Assembly: GCA_946415665.1 (NCBI GenBank)
Contig: CAMKTI010000108.1
Location: 1 to 5,904 of the forward strand
Length of the DNA stretch: 5,904 bases
Direction of reading: 5' to 3'
DNA from: an uncultured Clostridia bacterium
GTDB taxonomy: Bacteria > Bacillota > Clostridia > Lachnospirales > CAMVHY01
The notes beneath the pieces were generated by a model. It ran no database searches, was not told where the DNA came from, and saw only the letters and a program-made list of their open reading frames with translations. Below are positions 1 through 4,852 of this stretch, piece by piece. The translations under genes and the position numbers were made by a program. Position 1 is the stretch's first letter, and each line of letters starts with the position of its first letter.

Positions 1-312
1 TTCAACTCGTTTTTTGTAAGAAAAACCAATTTTTAATATCTTCATGGTTTCATCAACAGACATTTTGGTTTCCAATATTAGCTCAACAGCAGCCTCAATT
101 TTGCCTTTCATTTCACCTTCTTTAATACCTTCTTTAATGCCTTTTTCAATACCTTCTTTAATGCCTTCAGATTTTGCGTCAAAAATCATGCTATTATAAT
201 CCTTTAAAGCTTTTTCCCGCATTTCATATTCTTTTCTTGCGTTTTCATCGAGACTCAATTCCTCAACTTTTTTTACAGCCTTTGCGATTGCTTCGCTCGT
301 ATCACTCGCCAT
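1..312 (-). CDS. Possible internally started C-terminal Rpn product (RpnS-like antitoxin), open at left edge
   Basis: Within the broken Rpn frame, ATG at 312-310 (codon 188) begins MASDTSEAIAKAV and stays open for 104 codons to the window edge. It is preceded by AAAGGAGGAG (328-319), with the GGAGG core 8 nt from the ATG, which is a better initiation site than that of the full gene. In E. coli, Rpn genes make a short C-terminal protein from an internal start that inhibits the full-length nuclease. The position and domain content here fit that layout. The product would hold acidic/basic helices, the EGIK/EGIE repeats (about residues 49-64 of the short form) and the ETKMSVDETMKILKIG tail seen in many Rpn proteins. 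It lies entirely downstream of the nonsense codon, so it could still be made although the toxin is cut off. Expression is inferred: the purine-rich tract also encodes Lys-Glu-Glu in the parent frame and could be coincidental. Confidence 0.5.
   Translation of the reverse strand, partial: MASDTSEAIAKAVKKVEELSLDENARKEYEMREKALKDYNSMIFDAKSEGIKEGIEKGIKEGIKEGEMKGKIEAAVELILETKMSVDETMKILKIGFSYKKRVE
118..165 (-). repeat. Two tandem 24-nt units coding for the EGIK/KGIK repeats of Rpn
   Basis: The units 165-142 and 141-118 differ at only two of 24 bases. Both begin GGCATTAAAGAAGGTATT and encode GIKEGI followed by EK or KE. The unit length is a multiple of three, so gain or loss of a unit keeps frame. 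Such Glu-Gly-Ile-Lys repeats are common in the C-terminal domain of Rpn proteins, and their number tends to vary between copies. Confidence 0.8.
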
Positions 313-318
313 TTTAAA

Positions 319-328
319 CTCCTCCTTT
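319..328 (-). promoter_or_regulatory. Internal Shine-Dalgarno site inside the Rpn gene
   Basis: AAAGGAGGAG reads 5'->3' on the minus strand from 328 to 319, and the GGAGG core ends 8 nt before ATG 312-310. The match to the anti-Shine-Dalgarno sequence and the spacing are close to ideal. A weaker internal site, GGAG (429-426) with 5 nt to ATG 420-418 (codon 152), lies further upstream in the same frame and is also downstream of the nonsense codon. Confidence 0.55.
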
Positions 329-995
329 GATTTCGCATTAAAAAATTTAATCCAATTATATAACTCATTTTTTGCATCGTCATTTTTTAATTTTGTCAGC
401 TCAATTGTATGAATTGTCATTGTATCTCCAAAAGACGAATTATTTTCTTTGTCAAAAAACTTATACGTATTATGGTAACTTTTGCTGTCTTTTATCCAAT
501 CATATTTTGTAATAATAATCGCGATAGTCGGCTTAATATTTTTGTAACGTTCGCCCGATGATAATTATGAGCTAACCAAATGCGACAAATAAAAACAAGT
601 TCGTTGTTCCATATCTTTTCTATCGATAACTTGAATTTCAATATCAATTAATTTTCCGCTTTTTAATTCAACCATAACATCCAAAATACAAAATTTATCA
701 TCTTGTATATTTGGCAAAACGTGCGTGTCCCGCAAAATAATTTTTTCCAACTCATTATTTTGCAAATCCGGGATCACGGCTTTTAAAAAATCTGCCAAAA
801 TATCATAAAGATTATTTGGATCACCAAATATTCTTTTAAAAACATAATCCGATGTCGGCAACAAATAATCCAAAAAAATATCACCTCAAAAAATTATATT
901 TGCAATAAAAAGCAAACTTTACTTCCAATCTTTTTAAATCACTACGATTTTATGATATCACATTAACAAAAATTATCAAATCCTTTTTTAATACA

Positions 996-1055
996 AAAAT
1001 AAAAAACGATTGGAAAATAAAAATCCAGTCGTTTTTTTGAGCTCGGCTAATTTTT
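996..1055 (+). repeat. Direct repeat copy 1: terminator plus sleC-end-like tail
   Basis: Bases 996-1038 are identical to 3505-3547 (43 bp). After a short divergent spacer, CTCGGCTAATTTTT (1042-1055) matches CTCAGCTAATTTTT (3557-3570) at 13 of 14 positions. The two copies are in the same orientation about 2.5 kb apart and flank the 760-codon gene. Confidence 0.85.
1001..1038 (+). terminator. Orphan rho-independent terminator hairpin, repeat copy 1
   Basis: The stem is AAAAAACGATTGGA against TCCAGTCGTTTTTT with a short A-rich loop, and it ends in seven T. On the plus strand the single imperfect pair is a U-G wobble. On the minus strand the same pair is C-A, a mismatch, so the hairpin is built to end plus-strand transcripts. 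No plus-strand gene lies to its left, since the neighbour reads away on the minus strand. The hairpin therefore has no obvious client here. It may insulate the downstream promoter or mark a lost gene. Confidence 0.7.
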
Positions 1056-1140
1056 ATTTTGATAACGATATTTTTTTTACATGTATATTTCAATCGCTTA
1101 CATAAAAAAGTTTGAAAAAAATTGTTTTACAGAAAAAAAT

Positions 1141-1169
1141 TTGCTTTTATAAATTTGTTATGGTAAAAT
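1141..1169 (+). promoter_or_regulatory. Sigma-A-type promoter of the 760-residue orphan gene
   Basis: TTGCTT (1141-1146) is a -35 match. A 17-nt spacer leads to TAAAAT (1164-1169) as the -10, with TGG (1161-1163) forming an extended -10. Transcription would begin near 1176, giving a leader of about 30 nt that contains the RBS. The segment TTATGGTAAAA (1158-1168) is repeated exactly at 1175-1185. Confidence 0.6.
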
Positions 1170-1192
1170 AAGAATTATGGTAAAAAAATTAT

Positions 1193-1199
1193 GGAGGGG
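1193..1199 (+). promoter_or_regulatory. Ribosome-binding site fixing start at 1205
   Basis: GGAGGGG lies at 1193-1199. The GGAGG core (1193-1197) is 7 nt from ATG 1205. This strong site supports the chosen start for the orphan gene. Confidence 0.85.
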
Positions 1200-1204
1200 T
1201 TGTT

Positions 1205-3487
1205 ATGCAAGAAAATGAGCAAAAAGAAGAATTGTTAAATTTTGGTGCACCGTTACCGGTTAGCGGAGCTGACGTATCTGCGTTTAATGAAATAAAAGAT
1301 AATGACGCTTTATTAAAATTCTGTCGAGAAAAAAATAAAGCTAAAAACGAAGAATTAAATGAGGATCAAAAAAAAGCTTTAGTTACTGAAATTAAAAAAA
1401 ATATTTTATCGCAAAATAAAAATTTGTCGGTTGAGACTGTTTTTGAGCTTAGTATTTTACTTAGCGGTAACGGTAAAGTAGGAGACTTAAAATTATATTA
1501 CGGAATAGATATTTCTGAGTTGGATAGCTTTAAATTTGATAGTCTAAATCCGGTATTTGATTTTATAAAAGAACACAAGAAGCAAAATAATAATGCTGAC
1601 AATATCGGAAATTATATTAATCTGATTTATTATTTTATACGTTTTAAACCCGTCAAAACTTACAGTGTAAAAGATTTTTTGGAAGTAATGCAATTTGATT
1701 TTTCAAATCAAGATACTTATAAGAATTTGACTCTAGATGAGTTTTATTGTATATATGACATCTTGTTCGAACGTCTTGAGAATGACAAAGATAATCATGA
1801 GTGCATAGCTAAGCTCATAGAAGATACTTTTAGCTATGCTCCGTGTGATATTTTGGTTGGTAACTACCATATATGGTTGTTGCGTAGGTGTAAAGAAAAA
1901 TGTGTAAATATTTCTATCGAGGTAGATGAAAAAAGAATAGCTGAACTGTATAAAAAATTTTGTCCAACAAAACTTGATTTCTATAATTGGTGCATGCTGA
2001 TCAGTTGTTGCAAAGATCATTCAATATCTCAAGATATTTTTAATAGTATGATAAAAGACGTGGAAAATCAGAAGGATTTTATTAGCACAGTTTGTCTGAA
2101 TGGTTGTAAAAGTAAGATGGCAAAAACTAAATTTAGTAAATATATATTTACACCAAGCTTAATTAGTTTTATAAAACAAAAATTTAATTTTGATGAAAAT
2201 TATGATTTGGAAAAGGTTTTAAACGATACTTTTGGAAAAAATAATTTGGTCAAAGGCGATGATTGCGATTTAGTAGTTATTCTTTATAGATTACGTTTCG
2301 AAAGTTATTTTCTTATTCCACACAAAAAAGAAGATATTATTAAGTTGTTTGAATCTACGAAATTTCTCTTACCTGAACAGTGTCGACCTCTTTACGATTT
2401 TAATGGTTACAATTCTGTTGATCATTGTATAAAGCAAAAATTTGATTGTGATTTTATGTGTCTTCACGAAAGACGGCATGATGTCAAAATTTATGAAGAA
2501 ATGGACAAGTTTGTTCGACAAATTTTTATCGAAAAAGGAGTTCTTCCAAAAGATAAAGATGACAACAATAAAATTATATTGGAAAATCAAGCTAACAATA
2601 ACTACAATTCTAAGTTAACACTGGAAGAGTTGAAGATAATGGCCTGCTCTAAGTTTAAAATTGGGGATTATGACATTAGTAAACAAAAATTTAAAACTTT
2701 GATTCCAGATAATATCGATAATCAATATTATTTTAGATGGCTGTTGGAATTTTACAGATGCACCAATTATCAAGAGGAACGTCGGACAGGTGCTCCAGAC
2801 GAGATTTCGAAAGAAGATTTTATTTTTTGTGTTAAACGATATAAATTTACTTCCCCAAAAGATTTTAATGATTTTTGTTATTGTATTGGTAAATCTAGGG
2901 CATATAACAAAATAAAATTCGATGTAGATTGTGTAAATGCGTTATTAGATGCTTATAACACTTGTAAACATGTAGGACGTATAATGTTAACCAATAACGA
3001 AGGCGAAATTTTAGGGTTTAATGAAGATCATATTACTGATTACATGAAGGATGTGATTAAAAATGTGCAAAGTCAATTTCTAGTAAATAGAATTAAGCAA
3101 AGATTTGGTATTAAATTGGAGATTGATAATAAAGCTAAGCAAAATTGTGTTACGAATCAAAATCAGCTTCTAGTAGATAAAATTGAACAAAAATTTAGTA
3201 ATGCAGTTAATTCAGGTCGTGTTACAGATTTACTAGCCTTAAGAAATAAAGATCGGCAACGTTTTGGCAAGTATCACAAAAATGACAAAAACAAAACACC
3301 TCTTTGGCTTGTAATAATTACTCTTGGTGGTATTTTTTGGGCACCGTGGTTATTCAAAAAAATATTTGGCTGTTGTTTTGATTTTGGAGGTGGTGATATA
3401 TCCGCCGATAAAAATAAAAATCTGGGAAGCTCACAAGATCTTATACCAGATCAATCCAGTAGTCTTGAAGAAAATTTAGGCAAATAA
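1205..3487 (+). CDS. Unassigned 760-residue Cys-rich helical-repeat protein with C-terminal membrane anchor
   Basis: I do not recognise a family. The start is fixed by GGAGG 7 nt upstream. There is no signal peptide; the N-terminus is hydrophilic (MQENEQKEELL). Most of the chain looks alpha-helical, with at least three helix-turn-helix units of about 35 residues that share a (L/K)D-x-F pattern, at roughly 176-211, 255-289 and 549-587. The second, YNWCMLISCCKDHSISQDIF, resembles a PPR or TPR hairpin. A KQKF-type motif recurs at 324, 410, 493, 631 (KQRF) and 661 (EQKF). Residues 624-634 and 654-664 are near-copies. One hydrophobic segment (about 700-717, LWLVIITLGGIFWAPWLF) follows a basic stretch, so the bulk is probably cytosolic and the 38-residue acidic, Gly/Ser-rich tail outside. 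There are 27 cysteines (about 3.6%), which is high for a bacterial protein. The gene has its own promoter and terminator and lies between direct repeats. A membrane-tethered scaffold, defence or host-interaction role is conceivable but unsupported. Confidence 0.9.
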   Translation: MQENEQKEELLNFGAPLPVSGADVSAFNEIKDNDALLKFCREKNKAKNEELNEDQKKALVTEIKKNILSQNKNLSVETVFELSILLSGNGKVGDLKLYYGIDISELDSFKFDSLNPVFDFIKEHKKQNNNADNIGNYINLIYYFIRFKPVKTYSVKDFLEVMQFDFSNQDTYKNLTLDEFYCIYDILFERLENDKDNHECIAKLIEDTFSYAPCDILVGNYHIWLLRRCKEKCVNISIEVDEKRIAELYKKFCPTKLDFYNWCMLISCCKDHSISQDIFNSMIKDVENQKDFISTVCLNGCKSKMAKTKFSKYIFTPSLISFIKQKFNFDENYDLEKVLNDTFGKNNLVKGDDCDLVVILYRLRFESYFLIPHKKEDIIKLFESTKFLLPEQCRPLYDFNGYNSVDHCIKQKFDCDFMCLHERRHDVKIYEEMDKFVRQIFIEKGVLPKDKDDNNKIILENQANNNYNSKLTLEELKIMACSKFKIGDYDISKQKFKTLIPDNIDNQYYFRWLLEFYRCTNYQEERRTGAPDEISKEDFIFCVKRYKFTSPKDFNDFCYCIGKSRAYNKIKFDVDCVNALLDAYNTCKHVGRIMLTNNEGEILGFNEDHITDYMKDVIKNVQSQFLVNRIKQRFGIKLEIDNKAKQNCVTNQNQLLVDKIEQKFSNAVNSGRVTDLLALRNKDRQRFGKYHKNDKNKTPLWLVIITLGGIFWAPWLFKKIFGCCFDFGGGDISADKNKNLGSSQDLIPDQSSSLEENLGK
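3074..3200 (+). repeat. Internal duplication within the orphan gene, 90-nt offset
   Basis: Bases 3074-3110 and 3164-3200 match at 29 of 37 positions. They encode QFLVNRIKQRFG and QLLVDKIEQKFS, just ahead of the membrane segment. The offset is exactly 30 codons. The intervening residues do not clearly repeat. Confidence 0.65.
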
Positions 3488-3504
3488 AAAACCAACCAAA
3501 ATGT

Positions 3505-3570
3505 AAAATAAAAAACGATTGGAAAATAAAAATCCAGTCGTTTTTTTTTAAACTAACTCAGCTAATTTTT
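3505..3570 (+). repeat. Direct repeat copy 2: terminator plus sleC 3' end
   Basis: Bases 3505-3547 are identical to 996-1038. Bases 3557-3570 belong to the last codons of sleC (encoding KLAE on the minus strand) and match 1042-1055 at 13 of 14 positions. The one difference is a synonymous GCT/GCC alanine third base. Confidence 0.85.
3510..3549 (+). terminator. Terminator between convergent orphan gene and sleC, repeat copy 2
   Basis: The hairpin AAAAAACGATTGGA/TCCAGTCGTTTTTT is followed by nine T and lies 22 nt after the stop codon of the orphan gene. With A-tracts on one side and T-tracts on the other it could work in both directions. The wobble pair (U-G on plus, C-A mismatch on minus) favours the plus strand. 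The sleC stop codon TAA (3550-3548) is embedded in the T/A tract, so sleC transcripts enter the hairpin at once. Confidence 0.85.
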
Positions 3571-4783
3571 GTACGGCTACATAAACATTTGAGATTTTAT
3601 ACCAAGTTTTAAAATCAACTAAACCTGTCGCCGGTAAATAAAATACGTTTTGAAAAGTTTGGACGGCTTGACGAGTTTGATTGCCAAAAATTCCATCGAC
3701 TTTTAATTTTGGAATGGCGGGATAATTTTTATTTATTGCAGAAAGTTGAGATTGAATTGTACGGACATTTTGCCCTCGTGATCCAACTTGCAAAATTGTT
3801 CCCGGAAAAGAAATTGGAATGCCAGAAATTTTTTGCGCCTGATCAAGATAAATATCTTGACCGTAATATCTTCGTAAAATATTTATGGCGCTATATCCCT
3901 GATCGCCAAGATATTTTGATCCCCATTGTGATAGCCAATTCGGGCACGAAACTTTTTTTCCGTCACAATATTGTGCGAGAAGCGGTTGTCTTATGCCAAA
4001 TTTAGTTATATATGTGTTAAACATTTCGTCTACGATAATAGAAATTGATTTATAAATATTTCTGCCGTAAAAAAATGCGTGGTCATACGCGGTCGAAGAT
4101 GTAATTGTAAAATCATAACCTTTATTTCGATACCATTCTGTGTAAACGCGATTTAAAACGAACGAGATTATAGCCAAAATATTTGCGCGAAGAGTTGCGT
4201 CTGGCCAAGTCGAATAAATTTCGCTACACGCAACGTTTTTTATATAGTCTTTAAATAAAATATAATAATTTTTTGCTGATCGATCGCTTGGAATACCGTC
4301 ATGAACAACGATATATTCCGGAATAACTATTTTATTTAAAACAACTTCGCCTGATGGAAAATTTAATGGTTTTGTCGGATCTTCAGGAATTTTTGGATCG
4401 TAGCTCCCCCATAAAGTATTTGGTTGGATAATAATATTATTTTCTTGATTTGGTTTATCTTTTCGCTCAAGATTTATTTCTTGAATTGCGAGATCACGTG
4501 GCAAAATTTGCACGCCGATTATATTTTTTAAATTATAATCCGGTGAAGAAGCTTGGAGATTATAAATAGAATAAGGTCGCGTAGAATTATTATTTTCTTC
4601 GAGCGAAAAATTTATATTTGGTGCAGGCAAATTTATAATTGGCGTTTGTCCTGAATTATCTGTAATTAATTCTTCGATTGTATTATTTGATTCATCTTTT
4701 ATTATTACTTTTGCATTTGGAATTGGCATTCCAATTGATGTATCAGTGACTTGAATTTGTAAACTTCCTGAATTTTCTTGCAT
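3548..4783 (-). CDS. sleC: SleC-type spore cortex-lytic enzyme precursor (SpoIID-like catalytic domain + peptidoglycan-binding domain)
   Basis: SleC is the clostridial germination enzyme that degrades spore cortex peptidoglycan. It is made as an inactive precursor in the mother cell and activated by Csp subtilisin-like proteases. The 411 residues match the usual length (about 420-440). Residues 1-107 form a beta-rich N-terminal domain of the carboxypeptidase-regulatory-like type (LQIQVTDTSIGMPIPNAKVII), as in SleC pre/pro-peptides. A polar linker (107-150) follows, where activation cleavage would be expected. Residues 155-311 are SpoIID-like: YIKNVACSEIYSTWP places E188 at the position of the SpoIID catalytic glutamate, followed by SSTAYDHAFFYGRNIY and LAQYCDGKKVSCPNWLSQWG. 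Residues 334-411 are a PG_binding_1 domain (GSRGQNVRTIQ, VDGIFGNQTRQAVQTFQ). There is no signal peptide, as in known SleC. ATG 4783 has GAGGGA (4797-4792) 8 nt upstream. No csp protease gene is adjacent. Another SpoIID/peptidoglycan-binding spore protein is the alternative. Confidence 0.8.
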   Translation of the reverse strand: MQENSGSLQIQVTDTSIGMPIPNAKVIIKDESNNTIEELITDNSGQTPIINLPAPNINFSLEENNNSTRPYSIYNLQASSPDYNLKNIIGVQILPRDLAIQEINLERKDKPNQENNIIIQPNTLWGSYDPKIPEDPTKPLNFPSGEVVLNKIVIPEYIVVHDGIPSDRSAKNYYILFKDYIKNVACSEIYSTWPDATLRANILAIISFVLNRVYTEWYRNKGYDFTITSSTAYDHAFFYGRNIYKSISIIVDEMFNTYITKFGIRQPLLAQYCDGKKVSCPNWLSQWGSKYLGDQGYSAINILRRYYGQDIYLDQAQKISGIPISFPGTILQVGSRGQNVRTIQSQLSAINKNYPAIPKLKVDGIFGNQTRQAVQTFQNVFYLPATGLVDFKTWYKISNVYVAVQKLAELV

Positions 4784-4813
4784 GAATAAAATCCCTCACA
4801 AAAAAAATTTTTT

Positions 4814-4819
4814 TATAAT
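4814..4819 (+). promoter_or_regulatory. Candidate -10 box for the pilC-like gene
   Basis: TATAAT (4814-4819) is a perfect -10 on the plus strand, and its last base overlaps the sleC -10 on the other strand. The -35 position (around 4791-4796) is poor, so this promoter is uncertain. It would give a leader of about 27 nt ahead of ATG 4853. Confidence 0.3.
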
Positions 4820-4845
4820 AGGTTATGTTGCGAAAAAAAAAGTGT
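4819..4845 (-). promoter_or_regulatory. Sigma-E/sigma-K-like mother-cell promoter of sleC
   Basis: On the minus strand CATAACCTA (4827-4819) fits the sporulation -10 pattern CATAnnnTA. AC at 4845-4844 lies 16 nt upstream, in the place of the short sigma-K -35. The first eight bases also fit the sigma-E -10 at CATA...T. Transcription would start near 4812, about 28 nt ahead of ATG 4783, leaving room for the RBS. This suits a mother-cell-expressed cortex-lytic enzyme. The sequence alone does not separate sigma-E from sigma-K. Confidence 0.55.
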
Positions 4846-4852
4846 GAAAAAA

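Larger units (their letters stand above)
1..873 (-). pseudogene. Rpn-family PD-(D/E)XK nuclease/transposase-like gene, interrupted by one nonsense codon, 3' end outside window
   Basis: Rpn proteins are PD-(D/E)XK endonucleases first described as recombination-promoting nucleases and later linked to phage defence. The N-terminus carries the family hallmark PTSDYVFKRIFGD (residues 6-18). The nuclease core follows, with D65 and the E79-x-Q81 motif in LIDIEIQV, then an RT-x-FY-x-S helix near 91-97. Translation would start at TTG (873-871), preceded by GAGGTGA (887-881) at a 7-nt spacing. Codon 103 is TAA (567-565). After it the same frame continues without another stop to the left edge, 291 codons in all, and reads LSSGERYKNIKPTIAIIIT, which is the usual Rpn continuation. 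So this is a point nonsense mutation, probably CAA (Gln) to TAA, and not a frameshift. The 102-residue product keeps the nuclease motifs but loses the rest of the core and the C-terminal domain. The C-terminal part is charged and helical, with EGIK-type repeats. A sequencing error at one base is the main alternative. Confidence 0.85.
874..1204. other. Intergenic region between divergent rpn remnant and orphan gene
   Basis: No convincing coding frame is seen in these 331 bases. From left to right the region holds the rpn RBS (887-881), an A+T-rich stretch with a perfect TGATATCA palindrome (953-960), an orphan terminator-like hairpin (1001-1038), a 14-bp stretch resembling the 3' end of sleC (1042-1055), and then the promoter and RBS of the 1205 gene. 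A TATAAT (898-893, minus strand) ahead of rpn lies too close to its RBS to give a usable leader. No good minus-strand promoter for rpn was found. Confidence 0.7.

Noticed and set aside
118..165. Tandem 24-nt repeats as a CRISPR-like or phase-variation array
   Set aside because: The units are adjacent without spacers, are coding and in frame, and match the known EGIK repeats of Rpn. A change of unit number would not shift the frame.
565..873. A complete 102-residue small protein
   Set aside because: The family similarity continues in the same frame past the TAA, so this is the N-terminal piece of a broken Rpn gene and not a small gene of its own.
893..898. TATAAT on the minus strand as the rpn promoter
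   Set aside because: The predicted start site would fall within the rpn Shine-Dalgarno site (887-881), and no -35 lies at a proper distance.
953..960. TGATATCA palindrome as an operator
   Set aside because: An 8-bp palindrome in A+T-rich intergenic DNA is expected by chance, and it is not positioned over any promoter found here.
1205..1216. Shared first 12 bases (ATGCAAGAAAAT, MQEN) of the orphan gene and sleC as evidence of common origin
   Set aside because: The match stops after 12 bases, the proteins are otherwise unrelated, and such codons are common in A+T-rich genes. Probably chance.
1733..2020. Minus-strand open frame inside the orphan gene
   Set aside because: Antisense to a long gene with good start signals; the product is low-complexity hydrophobic sequence with no RBS support. 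The same holds for the minus-strand frame at 2369-2590.
3709..4005. Plus-strand open frame of 98 codons
   Set aside because: It lies antisense within the peptidoglycan-binding and SpoIID-like parts of sleC, which have clear domain matches. No RBS or family match.
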